This document shows, in pieces, positions 7,701-16,774 of a stretch of DNA of 64,000 nucleotides (the stretch's first letter is position 1; each line of letters starts with the position of its first letter). The DNA is taken from assembly GCA_965223675.1 (NCBI GenBank), contig OZ245013.1:2914001-2978000 (forward strand), given 5' to 3'. Position numbers and translations under genes: made by a program. Below the pieces are notes generated by a model that made no database searches, was not told the origin of the DNA, and saw only the letters and a program-made list of their open reading frames with translations. The DNA comes from JAGQKC01 sp965223675 (GTDB taxonomy: Bacteria; Nitrospirota; Nitrospiria; Nitrospirales; UBA8639).

Positions 7701-9305
7701 ATGTCTGAATCCCAGACAAAATCGGACGCGTCTTCCCACCAGGTTAACACGCATTCCATTACGAGTGCCGCAGGGTTAATCGGAGCTGCAACTTTTAGCA
7801 GTCGAATCCTGGGTTTTATACGAGATGTGGTCCTCGCTCAGATATTCGGAGCGAGTGCAGCCGCCGATGCATTCTATGTCGCCTATCGAATCCCAAACTT
7901 GCTCAGAGAGCTCTTCGCCGAAGGCTCGATGTCCTCGGCATTTATCCCCGTGTTTACGGAATATCACACACTGCGGTCGAAACAGGAAACATGGGAATTA
8001 GCCAGTGCCGCCTTTACCACTCTTCTCACCCTTGTCACTATTATCACATTTTTAGGCATGCTTGCCGCTCCAGGTCTTGTGTGGCTCCTTGCACCTGGAT
8101 TCCATGAAGACGAAGCCCAACTCGCGACCACGACATTACTCACACAAATCATGTTTCCGTATCTGATCTTCGTGAGTCTTGCCGCATTAGCGATGGGGAT
8201 CCTCAATTCGTTCAGAGCATTTGCCGTGCCCGCACTCGCTCCAGTGTTTTTTAACATTTTTGTCATTTCGTTTGCCTTATTCGTGACCCCAGTCTTTGAT
8301 CAACCGATACTTGGCGTGGGAATCGGCATTGTCGTCGGTGGGCTCGCACAATTCGCCATGCAATTGCCGGCCATTCAACGACGGGGTTTCCTATTTTCCT
8401 GGCGATTCCAACCACGACACCCAGGCGTCAAACAAATGGGCCGATTGATCCTTCCCACATTGCTTGGGTTATCGGTGACCCAGGTCAATCTCACAGTTAG
8501 TACGATTCTGGCTTCGTATTTCGAAGGGGGCCCAACATACTTGTTTTATGGCATGCGGCTTATCCAATTTCCTTTGGGAATATTCGGTGTTGCTCTAGCA
8601 ACCGCTATCTTACCGACCCTTTCAAGTCAGGCGGCCAGTGGAGCCATGAATGACCTTCGTGACACGATTAACTATGGACTACGAATGATCCTCTTTATCA
8701 TCTTACCCGCCATGCTCGGCCTGATGTTGTTAGGTGAACAGATTATCCACATATTTTTTGAACATGGGGCTTTTACGGCTGAAGACACATCCGGAACTGC
8801 CGCGGCATTACTTGCATTCTCCATAGGCCTTTGGGCATTTGCAGGCTATCGGATACTCGCTACGGCCTTCTATTCTCTCCAAGACACCAAAACTCCTGCC
8901 GTTGCTGCCGTGGCCGGCATGTGTGCCAATGTTGCGCTAGCGCTTGTTCTGATGCAACACCTTGAATATGTCGGGCTGGCGTTAGCGACAGCCTGTGCAT
9001 CGATGTTGAATGCCTCTATTCTCATCACGATCCTCAACCGTCGCATAGGTGGACTTCACTGGGCACGTCTTGCAAAGTCTGTCGGTCGTACCGTAGTCGC
9101 ATTGATTCCTTTAGTTGTCATTTGTATCTTGGTCACGAGTTCTGAAGTATGGAGGCCAACGGATGCATTCCTCATGAAAGTGAGCATATTGATGGGGGGC
9201 ATATTACTCAGCAGCCTGAGTTATTTTGGCACTCATTGGCTCTTTCGTTCCGAAGAGTTAGAAAGCATTAGGCAAATCGTGAGAAAAAAACTTCGGCATG
9301 ACTAG
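7701..9305 (+). CDS. murJ: Lipid II flippase MurJ
   Basis: This 534-residue polytopic membrane protein of the MVF/MOP superfamily flips lipid-linked peptidoglycan precursor across the inner membrane. The N-terminus carries the family hallmarks: FSSRILGFIRDVVLAQIFGASAAADAFYVAYRIPNLLRELFAEGS, with Arg residues in TM1-2 and the conserved RIPNLLRELFAEG segment. About 14 hydrophobic segments follow. The length matches typical MurJ (510-530). dtd begins 24 bases downstream on the same strand, so the two are probably co-transcribed. Start choice is the first ATG after a divergent promoter region. Confidence 0.95.
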   Translation: MSESQTKSDASSHQVNTHSITSAAGLIGAATFSSRILGFIRDVVLAQIFGASAAADAFYVAYRIPNLLRELFAEGSMSSAFIPVFTEYHTLRSKQETWELASAAFTTLLTLVTIITFLGMLAAPGLVWLLAPGFHEDEAQLATTTLLTQIMFPYLIFVSLAALAMGILNSFRAFAVPALAPVFFNIFVISFALFVTPVFDQPILGVGIGIVVGGLAQFAMQLPAIQRRGFLFSWRFQPRHPGVKQMGRLILPTLLGLSVTQVNLTVSTILASYFEGGPTYLFYGMRLIQFPLGIFGVALATAILPTLSSQAASGAMNDLRDTINYGLRMILFIILPAMLGLMLLGEQIIHIFFEHGAFTAEDTSGTAAALLAFSIGLWAFAGYRILATAFYSLQDTKTPAVAAVAGMCANVALALVLMQHLEYVGLALATACASMLNASILITILNRRIGGLHWARLAKSVGRTVVALIPLVVICILVTSSEVWRPTDAFLMKVSILMGGILLSSLSYFGTHWLFRSEELESIRQIVRKKLRHD

Positions 9306-9329
9306 ACATTCTCCAACCCCATCACAATC

Positions 9330-9794
9330 ATGAAAGCCGTACTCCAACGCGTCCGGTGTGCAACAGTTGAAGTCAAGAATCGAGTCGTTGGACAAATTCA
9401 TCAAGGGCTTGTTGTTCTCCTTGGAGTTGCCCAAGATGATATGCTTCAACAGGCACAGTCGCTCGCTGAAAAAGTTCAATCACTGCGGATTTTTTCAGAC
9501 GATGCAGGAAAGATGAATAAATCCATACAGGACATCAACGGTTCCGTATTAGTCGTCTCTCAATTCACCCTGCTTGCGAATACTGAACGTGGACGACGGC
9601 CGAGTTTCGAGCAGGCGGCCTCACCCGACAAAGCAAGGAATTTATATGAATCCTTCATCCAGCATCTTCGTTCCTTAGGACTTCATGTCGAGACCGGAAT
9701 CTTTGGAGCGATGATGATCGTTTCGCTTGAAAATGATGGGCCGGTCACCCTGACCCTTGATACGAACGAGCATAAACAGGTAAGTAAGTATTAA
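9330..9794 (+). CDS. dtd: D-aminoacyl-tRNA deacylase
   Basis: This 154-residue DTD-fold enzyme hydrolyses D-aminoacyl-tRNA, and glycyl-tRNA-Ala in some species, to protect translation. It starts MKAVLQRV and shows both signature motifs: SQFTLLANTERGRRPSF (SQFTL) and the NDGPVTLTLDT region (the NxGPVT motif that forms the cross-subunit active site in the homodimer). It is a few residues longer than the usual 145-150, owing to a short C-terminal tail. The gene follows murJ closely and is followed by an unrelated hypothetical. Confidence 0.95.
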   Translation: MKAVLQRVRCATVEVKNRVVGQIHQGLVVLLGVAQDDMLQQAQSLAEKVQSLRIFSDDAGKMNKSIQDINGSVLVVSQFTLLANTERGRRPSFEQAASPDKARNLYESFIQHLRSLGLHVETGIFGAMMIVSLENDGPVTLTLDTNEHKQVSKY

Positions 9795-9887
9795 GAGTAT
9801 CTAAGCAGAGACCGATAGGTACTGACAGAATGGGTCGATTGTGGCCAGAATATCATTAGTCCTATTCGTGTGGCAGGGAGGTCTTTT

Positions 9888-10454
9888 ATGGAAACAACCG
9901 TCCCAGAACACCATCCTCTTCGACAGCTCTTTGGAGCTCTGACTGAACGCACTTTCTCGGAAGCATTAGGCTGGCCGGACTTCCAAGTTACAGAATATGT
10001 CTCCAATCTTCTCGTAGAATTTGCCCATGTCGACCAACTTACCCAGATTAAGAATCAGGAAGGGCAGACGGTCGAAACCGTGGTGGAATTGCTGTATGAG
10101 GCAGAAACTCTGAACCATGACTCTGACGTGGAAAAGGAACGAGATGTCCACCGTCATATCGGAGATCTTACCCTTTTTATGGCTGGATTATTTCCAGAAT
10201 ATCTGAGTTACATGAAATGCTCAGGTCTGATTCATCACAAGGATTTTCTGGTTGATTATGTCAAAGCGGGAAAACGTTCCTATGGTATCGTGGCAACGTG
10301 TCAGACCCCTGAAGACAAAGAACCCTCAGCCCTCTTTCAGACCCTTTCAACTAACTTTGAACTATGCGTCGCGGGCCTAGGATTCGTGAGGCTCGATCTT
10401 GATCGCATGCAAAACCCCTCATATCAGCAATCCAAAGATATCTTGTTGAATTAA
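9888..10454 (+). CDS. Conserved-looking hypothetical protein, 188 aa
   Basis: This is a soluble protein beginning METTVPEHHPLRQLFGALTE. The ATG at 9888 is preferred over an upstream one at 9870, because GGGAGG lies about seven bases before it. The sequence is rich in acidic residues and predicted helices (YVSNLLVEFAHVDQL, VVELLYEAETLNHDSDVEKE). It has a conserved-looking core, DLTLFMAGLFPEYLSYM, and a C-terminal segment ending LDLDRMQNPSYQQSKD. No catalytic motif or known family is recognised. It follows dtd by about 90 bases on the same strand and may be read from the same transcript. Confidence 0.6.
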   Translation: METTVPEHHPLRQLFGALTERTFSEALGWPDFQVTEYVSNLLVEFAHVDQLTQIKNQEGQTVETVVELLYEAETLNHDSDVEKERDVHRHIGDLTLFMAGLFPEYLSYMKCSGLIHHKDFLVDYVKAGKRSYGIVATCQTPEDKEPSALFQTLSTNFELCVAGLGFVRLDLDRMQNPSYQQSKDILLN

Positions 10455-10691
10455 TGACTTTCTGCTGTTCAAAGCCTCCGATTTTAGTCTGAATAACAAG
10501 GCATACGACTTTTTCTCTTACCTGCCTTCTCCTGTCATTCATAATACGTATTAATTTTTACTCAATATCTGCCGACATACACTCATAGCCCTAAGACAGG
10601 ACAAACGGTGTCTATCTTCACATTAGTCCTTTCCAGGGCATTCTCACGCATATCTGTAAACAACAGATACCCGTATGCATAGAGACACAGC

Positions 10692-12215
10692 ATGAATTCT
10701 GCAATCGAAGCCAAGCTGAACTCCTGTTCGACCTTACCAAGCCCTCCAAGGGTCGCGTCCAAACTGATTGAACTGGCCAATGATGCTGATACGTCGATTG
10801 AAGATGTTGCCGAAACCTTGAAAATGGATCCGGCACTGTCCATTAAGATTTTGCGAATTGCGAATTCCCCGCTATACGCCAATCAACGAAACGTCGAGAC
10901 CTTGGCCCAAGCCACACTGATCATAGGGCTCAATGGTATCCTCGCATTAGCCCTCTCCTTCTCCTTAGTCAAATCTCTCCGGAGTGAAGATACTCAAGGA
11001 CTCGATCATCTGCTTTACTGGCGACGCTCGCTCATCGCCGCTTCAAGCAGTCGAGCCATAGGTGAGCTGTGTCATGTACATGGCCTCGAAGAATTATTTA
11101 TGGCCACCTTAATACAGGACATCGGCATGCTGGCACTAGATAGGATCCTGCCAACATTGTATGCAGATGAGAATCTCAAACAAGTCTATCACGGCCAGAT
11201 TCTTAGGTATGAACAAGAAAAGATTGATACGACACACGCGGCTGTCGGGGGATGGCTGCTTGCCAAATGGAATCTACCAGAACGACTTCAGATGGCGGTG
11301 AGCGCGAGCGATGATCCTGATCGTGTGCCATCAACAGACAAATGTGCACAATTCACGCAATGCGTCGCACTCTCCGGACTTATTGCAGAGCTCTATTTGA
11401 CGAACGCTATCGGACAAGCATTTGTCGATGTGTCAAAAAAGGCCAATTCGTGGTTAGGACTTTCGCAAGAAGCCTTTACTGAACTCTTTGAGCAAATAGG
11501 ACCACTCATTTCGCACACTGAAACCCAATTTGAATATGATATTCAGAGTGGTCTTGATACAGAAATGATTTTAGAGAATGCAAGAGAAGCGTTAATGATT
11601 CGAAACCTACAAGCCTTTCGCCAGGTTGAATCCCTGCAAGTCAATACCGTGATCTTGGAGTCGCGCTATAAAAATTTAGAAAATTCAAGTCGTCTGGATG
11701 CCCTCACTGAAGCGTATAATCGATCCTATTTGGATGAAATTATTGAAAGGACGTTCGAATCAGCATCATCAAGCGGCACTTCATTAAGTTTTTTATTCGT
11801 CGATTTAGATGATTTCAAGAATGTAAATGACACGTATGGACATCAAATCGGTGATAAAATCCTCAAAGCTGTTGCGCGAATTCTCAAGGCTCAAACTCGG
11901 AATACAGACATTGTCGGTCGATATGGCGGTGAAGAATTTTTTATTGTTATGCCAGGAGTCAATAGTGTCATGGCCGAAACCGTCAGCAATCGAATTCTTG
12001 ATGCGTTTCGTCAAACTACCCACGATGTCGGGATTCCATATCCCATCAAGGTTACAGTATCTCTGGGTATCGCTACACTTGGAGAAAAGCAGGAGTTTGA
12101 GTCAGCCCATCAGATGATCGGCGCAGCAGACCAAGCCCTGTACGCCTCGAAATCACACGGCCGAGACCGTTACACGGCCTATAAAAACTTGGTTTCTCAA
12201 TCCATACCTGAATAG
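10692..12215 (+). CDS. HDOD-GGDEF signalling protein, predicted diguanylate cyclase
   Basis: This 507-residue protein combines an HDOD domain (about residues 10-205, with LPSPPRVASKLIELAND, MDPALSIKILRIANSPLY and QDIGMLALD) with a linker and a C-terminal GGDEF domain (about 340-500). The GGDEF signature is GGEEF at 412-416, so catalysis of c-di-GMP from two GTP is plausible. RNTD at 403-406, five residues upstream, forms an intact RxxD inhibitory site for product feedback. There are no membrane segments. HDOD domains act as protein-interaction modules in signalling. The gene is monocistronic in appearance, with 236 bases of noncoding sequence before it. Confidence 0.9.
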   Translation: MNSAIEAKLNSCSTLPSPPRVASKLIELANDADTSIEDVAETLKMDPALSIKILRIANSPLYANQRNVETLAQATLIIGLNGILALALSFSLVKSLRSEDTQGLDHLLYWRRSLIAASSSRAIGELCHVHGLEELFMATLIQDIGMLALDRILPTLYADENLKQVYHGQILRYEQEKIDTTHAAVGGWLLAKWNLPERLQMAVSASDDPDRVPSTDKCAQFTQCVALSGLIAELYLTNAIGQAFVDVSKKANSWLGLSQEAFTELFEQIGPLISHTETQFEYDIQSGLDTEMILENAREALMIRNLQAFRQVESLQVNTVILESRYKNLENSSRLDALTEAYNRSYLDEIIERTFESASSSGTSLSFLFVDLDDFKNVNDTYGHQIGDKILKAVARILKAQTRNTDIVGRYGGEEFFIVMPGVNSVMAETVSNRILDAFRQTTHDVGIPYPIKVTVSLGIATLGEKQEFESAHQMIGAADQALYASKSHGRDRYTAYKNLVSQSIPE

Positions 12216-12328
12216 TCGTTCTCACAATTACCTCTCACGACGATCCCGTAAGCCCCGAAATATCTCACACTCAAGAACAAAAGACAGTGAGCAAAGATGC
12301 TTCTTTGTCCTACTGTTACTTTTTAGAC

Positions 12329-12940
12329 TTAAGCCATCTCACCTAACGCACTGAGAACTTCATCATAATGTTCTGATACCTTCACTTTGGGGAAAATTTT
12401 CTCAATTTTTCCGTTCTTGTCGATGAGGAAAGTCGTTCGTTCAATGCCCATGTACGTGCGCCCATACATGGACTTCTCTTTCCAAACTCCATACGCCAGT
12501 AACATCTTCTTGTCCACATCACTTAATAATGGAAAATTCAATCCAAATTTCTGAGAGAATTTTTTATGAGATTCCACAGAGTCGGGACTGACCCCGTACA
12601 CGACCGCACCAGTCCGCTTGATTGCAGTCAAACCATCTCGGAAGGAGCAGGCCTCCACCGTACAACCAGGAGTATCATCTTTAGGATAGAAATAGAGCAC
12701 AACCTTCTTACCTTTCAGATCAGACAATTTCACTTTCTTGCCTTTATCATCTAACAAAGTGAATGCAGGGGCTTTCTGCCCTACCTTCAATGAAACAGCT
12801 GAAGTTGGTGTTGTTTTTGTACGCGCCGTTTTCTTGGACATCGTTGTCTTCGTGGCCTTTGCTGTCTTTTTGGCCGTCCCACTCGTTTTTTTCGAGGTCT
12901 TCTTCGTGGTCTTTGCACGAGACGTCGTCGTTTTTTTCAT
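12329..12940 (-). CDS. bcp: Bcp/PrxQ-type thiol peroxidase with a lysine-rich N-terminal tail
   Basis: From about residue 50 this is a standard Bcp/PrxQ peroxiredoxin that reduces H2O2 and organic hydroperoxides. It has VGQKAPAFTLLDDKGK, then YFYPKDDTPGCTVEACSFRD, in which TPGCT holds the peroxidatic Cys and EAC the resolving Cys five residues on. SDVDKKML and RTTFLIDKNGKI follow. The first 45 or so residues are unusual: a low-complexity tail of Lys, Thr, Ala and Ser (KKTTTSRAKTTKKTSKKTSG) resembling histone H1 tails. ATG at 12940 is used because AAGGAG lies seven bases upstream. A TTG just before it adds one residue. Confidence 0.9.
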   Translation of the reverse strand: MKKTTTSRAKTTKKTSKKTSGTAKKTAKATKTTMSKKTARTKTTPTSAVSLKVGQKAPAFTLLDDKGKKVKLSDLKGKKVVLYFYPKDDTPGCTVEACSFRDGLTAIKRTGAVVYGVSPDSVESHKKFSQKFGLNFPLLSDVDKKMLLAYGVWKEKSMYGRTYMGIERTTFLIDKNGKIEKIFPKVKVSEHYDEVLSALGEMA

Positions 12941-13071
12941 CAAATACTCCTTCGTAAGAATTTATAAGATAGAGCTGCTAGAATGGCTCGCTATTGTGCT
13001 CTGAAGCTATCGAGAAACGTGGGGTATTATATAGGTCAACACGATAGAAGTGCACTTCATTCTGTAGCAAT

Positions 13072-14226
13072 ATGAAAAAACCAATTTCTATTGTTGCCGG
13101 CGAAAGCATCCCCTATGTCCGAGAGGCATTCTCCACCTTGGGCAGCGTCACGATGCTTCCAGGACGATCGATCTCCTCAGCAGATTTGAAAGAGATCAAT
13201 GTCTTACTGGTGCGCTCAATTACCAAAGTGAACGAAGCATTATTAAAGGGCACCGCCGTTGAATTTATTGGATCGGCATCTGCTGGGGTGGACCATATCG
13301 ACGTGGCGTATCTCAAATCCAGAAATCTCGGATTCGCCTCTTCTCCAGGCTCAAATGCCAACTCCGTAGCAGAATATGTGATCACCGCTCTTCTCATCAT
13401 TGCCCACCAACAACACGAAGAGCTTTCTGGAAAAACCATTGGCATCATTGGAGTGGGAAACATCGGCAAATTAGTCAAGGAAAAGTCTGAAGCACTCGGC
13501 ATGCATCCAGTGCTCAATGATCCACCTCTGGCTGAGCTTGGCCAAATTGATCATCGCTCGCTCCAAGAAGTGTTGAGCTGCGACATCGTGACCTTACATG
13601 TCCCCTTAACGCAGGATGGGCCATTCCCAACTCAACACCTCATCAACGAACAAACGCTCGCGTGGCTCAAACCTTCGACCATCCTCATCAATGCCTCACG
13701 CGGAGAGGTTGTGGACACCCTAGCCCTACTCGATGCGATCAAATGCAAACGTATAGGCCCCACCATCCTCGATGTGTGGGAACATGAACCGCACATTAAC
13801 TGGGATCTCTTTGAAGCCGTCACCATTGGCACCCCTCACATCGCAGGACATTCGCTCGATGGCAAAGCCATGGGAACGTTCATGATCTACAATGCACTCT
13901 GCAAGCATCTTGGCGTCGAACCCACTTGGAATCCTTGTCAATCTTTACCTCCACCCACAGTGCCTTCAATCGCAGTGACTCCTTCAAGTCTATCCAATGA
14001 AGAAAACCTTCACTCGATCTTCACCAAGATATACGACCTAGAAGCTGATCATGGAAGCATGAAAAAACTACTGACTGAATCGCTGGATGAGAGAGCCGGA
14101 CTCTTCGATGCACTGCGTAAGGACTATCCAGTGCGTCGGGAATTCCACCAGACCGAAGTAAACGTGCCTGAAGAGATGACACATCTATCAAAGGTACTCA
14201 GAGAACTAGGACTTTCGAATGGCTGA
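13072..14226 (+). CDS. pdxB: Erythronate-4-phosphate dehydrogenase
   Basis: This 384-residue D-2-hydroxyacid dehydrogenase-fold enzyme most resembles PdxB, which oxidises 4-phosphoerythronate in DXP-dependent pyridoxal phosphate synthesis. It has VRSITKVNEALL and IGSASAGVDHID in the substrate domain, GIIGVGNIGKLV (the NAD-binding GxGxxG), HVPLT, the catalytic-Arg region INASRGEVVDTLAL, DVWEHEP, and the catalytic His in TPHIAGHSLDGKAMGT. A C-terminal extension of about 100 residues fits the PdxB dimerisation domain and separates it from PGDH or lactate dehydrogenase relatives. The next gene overlaps its end by eight bases. Confidence 0.88.
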   Translation: MKKPISIVAGESIPYVREAFSTLGSVTMLPGRSISSADLKEINVLLVRSITKVNEALLKGTAVEFIGSASAGVDHIDVAYLKSRNLGFASSPGSNANSVAEYVITALLIIAHQQHEELSGKTIGIIGVGNIGKLVKEKSEALGMHPVLNDPPLAELGQIDHRSLQEVLSCDIVTLHVPLTQDGPFPTQHLINEQTLAWLKPSTILINASRGEVVDTLALLDAIKCKRIGPTILDVWEHEPHINWDLFEAVTIGTPHIAGHSLDGKAMGTFMIYNALCKHLGVEPTWNPCQSLPPPTVPSIAVTPSSLSNEENLHSIFTKIYDLEADHGSMKKLLTESLDERAGLFDALRKDYPVRREFHQTEVNVPEEMTHLSKVLRELGLSNG

Positions 14227-15097
14227 GGCAAGACTACACAGTCAAAATCTAGAGCTCTCCACGCGTTATTATCAACAAGACACTTTGCAGAAAGACCTGT
14301 GGTTTCGAGTTGCCACACGCGATTACACTGAACTCATTAAGGCCTTCGATTTTGGTAAACTATTTTCGCACATGAGGACTCCTGTCGAGCTACTGGATGT
14401 GGGATGTGGGACTGGAAAATTCCCCTCGATGCTCACCCCTCACCTCCCGAAGAGCATTCACGTGCAGTACGATTACCTTGATCCATCACAACACAGCTTA
14501 GATGAATTAAAGAATACCCTACCCACTCCATTTTCGCCGCGAACTGCGTTGAAGACCACATTAGAAAAACTCCAACGTTCAGCTTGCCCATCACAGGGCT
14601 ATCAAGTTATTTGGTGTCTCCAATCGTTGTACTGTGTTCAACACAAAGCATTGCAGGAAATAGTGAACAAATTACACGGTCTTCTGGATCCGAACAATGG
14701 TCTAGCCCTCATTTATCTTGCTTCATCAGACGCCTGTTATCATCGCCTATACAACCTCTATAACCAAGAGTTTTATCCCAACGCCCGTCAGCCCTATATC
14801 ACCGCTGAAGCCATCACCAAAACGCTTGATACATCAGGCATCTCCTATGAAATCAAGAAACTCCATTTCTCGCACACGATTTCTTGTGCTGAAGGTCAGG
14901 TTCTAAAAAACTACATTAATCAATGCGTACTTGACCTGAACGCCTGGGAACATTCTCAACAAAACGGACCATTAAAGTCTTTTTTGGAATCGTTCATGAA
15001 TCATGGAACATACCAATTCCCACAACAGATGTGGTTAATAATGTTTTCAGCTAAGACTTGCAATGCTCTGCCTTCCAATAAGAATTTTATGCTGTAA
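14219..15097 (+). CDS. Class I SAM-dependent methyltransferase
   Basis: This 292-residue protein carries the SAM-binding motif I, ELLDVGCGTGKF, at about residues 59-70, followed by an acidic post-I strand (YDYLDPS) and a plausible motif IV at YQVIWCLQSLY. The fold is a class I methyltransferase. The acceptor molecule cannot be read from sequence. Its start overlaps pdxB by eight bases, so translation is probably coupled. That coupling is not evidence for a role in vitamin B6 metabolism, since no such methyl transfer is known there. Confidence 0.75.
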   Translation: MAEARLHSQNLELSTRYYQQDTLQKDLWFRVATRDYTELIKAFDFGKLFSHMRTPVELLDVGCGTGKFPSMLTPHLPKSIHVQYDYLDPSQHSLDELKNTLPTPFSPRTALKTTLEKLQRSACPSQGYQVIWCLQSLYCVQHKALQEIVNKLHGLLDPNNGLALIYLASSDACYHRLYNLYNQEFYPNARQPYITAEAITKTLDTSGISYEIKKLHFSHTISCAEGQVLKNYINQCVLDLNAWEHSQQNGPLKSFLESFMNHGTYQFPQQMWLIMFSAKTCNALPSNKNFML

Positions 15098-15220
15098 AAG
15101 CGACGGAAGAAAGATCAAGCATTCGAGAACAAACGTTTGGTAAGATAGCAGAGTTCTATCTCTTTTCCGTTAGTTGGGAGAGAAATGATGACCGTTGGGA
15201 TGTAGGAGATTCGTCGCATC

Positions 15221-15634
15221 ATGATAAAAAGAAAATCCTTAAAGGGAATGGTAGGCGTATATGTCGTCGTAGAAGACGTAGGCTCTGAACTGAAGGGAAC
15301 CTTAACTCGCCGGGATATTAAGACGCGAGTGGAAGCTCAGCTACGCACGGCAGGCATTCGCACTCTCAAGGAACAAGAAGCCGCCAAGCTACCAGGAGAG
15401 CCCTATCTCTATGTCAACCTAGCAGCGCTCCCCTTAGAACATAAGAAGTTTGCGTGTCGAATCGATCTAGAAGTCCATCAACATGTGGCATTAGTGCATG
15501 ATTCCAAGGGAGGACATGCCATCACTTGGGAGCAGGGCGTATTAACAGTTGGGGGACTCGAGATCATTTGCCAACATGTCGACGAACTCGTGTTTGATTT
15601 TATCTGCGACTATTTGGCAATAAATCCCGTCTGA
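15221..15634 (+). CDS. Hypothetical protein, 137 aa
   Basis: This soluble protein has an alternating alpha/beta pattern: GMVGVYVVVEDVGSELKG, a basic helix (RRDIKTRVEAQLRTAGIRTL), YLYVNLAALPLEHKKFACRI, and the hydrophobic end LVFDFICDYLAINPV. The layout resembles short periplasmic or cytosolic proteins in which a strand-helix unit measures a second molecule, but I recognise no family. There is no signal peptide. It stands alone downstream of the methyltransferase with about 120 noncoding bases between them, and the next gene is convergent. Confidence 0.6.
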   Translation: MIKRKSLKGMVGVYVVVEDVGSELKGTLTRRDIKTRVEAQLRTAGIRTLKEQEAAKLPGEPYLYVNLAALPLEHKKFACRIDLEVHQHVALVHDSKGGHAITWEQGVLTVGGLEIICQHVDELVFDFICDYLAINPV

Positions 15635-15777
15635 TGTATTCTTGCGCGCTTTCCTTACTCGTCTCCAGGAGTCGGGCAATTTACTCAGTCTCTCCCATAC
15701 CTCTAATAGTACAGGCTTCCCCGCAGTTTTTACTGAGAATTACCTAACAACCAACATTTAATCTTTCATCGTCAGCT

Positions 15778-16071
15778 CTACTCTTTATTACCAGAAGGAT
15801 CAATAGGCCAACGGAGGTGATCCATGTACTTATCAAGATTCATATCTTCCGGTACTTTTTCTATGTCAGCGTGCAAGGCCTGCAAATTTTTGAGTGTTTC
15901 ATAAATTCGGTAGTGCTTGCTTTTCTCCCAAAATTCCTCTTGATCGCGTTGAAATTCTTCAAATTTCACCTTGGTTTTTTCTAGCAACAACGCTTTGAGA
16001 TATTGAATCTCGTTCTCCTGGTGCGCGAGTGCATGGGCTAAGATTAATACGTGCCTTTCGCTATCATTCAT
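15778..16071 (-). CDS. Hypothetical helical protein, 97 aa
   Basis: This small charged protein is almost wholly helical. An N-terminal stretch (RHVLILAHALAHQENEIQYL) leads into a heptad-like region, KALLLEKTKVKFEEFQRDQEEFW, suggesting a coiled coil. The start at 16071 (MNDSERH) is supported by AAGGAGG nine bases upstream on the coding strand. An upstream Met at 16092 lacks a site. No family is recognised. A regulatory or scaffold role would be a guess. Confidence 0.55.
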   Translation of the reverse strand: MNDSERHVLILAHALAHQENEIQYLKALLLEKTKVKFEEFQRDQEEFWEKSKHYRIYETLKNLQALHADIEKVPEDMNLDKYMDHLRWPIDPSGNKE

Positions 16072-16413
16072 ACCTATAGCCTCCTTCGACAAATGCTCAC
16101 GGTTTGGCCGGATAAACTTTTCACACTTATATCTACCATCACGAAATGTTTCGGCACTCTCACCAGACTATTTATTACACTCTCCTGTCTCCCTTAGGCT
16201 ACGTAGCGAAGACTCCAGGCCTTGGGATAGCACAATGTTCTTGTTATCAGAAAGAGGGAAACTTCGAAAAGAATGATAGAAGCGGATGGAGAAATATCAG
16301 GAATGTGCAATTCAATACGCAGGGCAGGACAGCCAAAACTTGGAAAAGGGTTGAGAGGCTAGCGTCGTCATGATAGATAAGTCTACAGGCGAGGGATCAG
16401 CTCATAACTTAAA
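16072..16413. other. Intergenic stretch with no supported gene
   Basis: About 340 bases separate two minus-strand small genes. The only plus-strand frame of note (near 16146-16373) lacks an ATG with a ribosome site and reads as low-quality sequence, so I do not call it. I see no repeat, RNA gene or clear terminator here. Confidence 0.5.
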
Positions 16414-16590
16414 TTAATACGAAGAATCGTCGAACATAGACTGGACATCTGACCACACAATCCCGTTGGGAATCCCTGGTCGCCACTCCCCATATTCATT
16501 GGCCGGGCGGTGGAAGACCTCATCCTGACTTTTTTTAAGTATCATCTCCTGACCGTCTACTGTTGCTTGAATGACTTTTTCATCGTCCAT
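16414..16590 (-). CDS. Small hypothetical protein, 58 aa
   Basis: This acidic 58-residue protein begins MDDEKVIQATVDGQEMILKK and ends WSDVQSMFDDSSY. ATG at 16590 is chosen because GAGGAG lies about ten bases upstream. The longer frame to 16608 would need a TTG start inside that ribosome site. It contains two tryptophans in a proline/glycine-rich patch (EWRPGIPNGIVW). No family is recognised. It is transcribed away from the sulfate-assimilation cluster. Confidence 0.5.
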   Translation of the reverse strand: MDDEKVIQATVDGQEMILKKSQDEVFHRPANEYGEWRPGIPNGIVWSDVQSMFDDSSY

Positions 16591-16741
16591 GCCCCGTTGT
16601 CTCCTCAACTCATTTGGAAATCTTGATCTCGTGCCATCTACCCTCTAGAGCGTTATCGGCAATTCATCCATGTCCATTTAGCCTGATTTTTCTGAGAAAA
16701 TTTCATGATATTGACATTTTCATCTACTGGGGTTTAATATA

Positions 16742-16774
16742 ATTTTAATTCCGATCGGAATAGTATGAATTAAA
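16742..16774 (+). promoter_or_regulatory. Nested palindrome upstream of the Rrf2 gene, probable operator
   Basis: ATTCCGATCGGAAT at 16747-16760 is a perfect 14-base palindrome. Around it, TTTTAATTC (16742-16750) and GAATTAAAA (16766-16774) form a second 9-base inverted repeat. The structure lies directly before the rrf2 ATG at 16775. A TTGACA about 30 bases further upstream could be the -35 box. Rrf2 proteins bind such dyads and usually autoregulate, so this is a strong operator candidate. No second copy is visible before the reductase gene at 17344. Confidence 0.6.

Noticed and set aside
16146..16373. A 75-residue plus-strand frame in the gap
   Set aside because: No good start or ribosome site, and low-complexity content.
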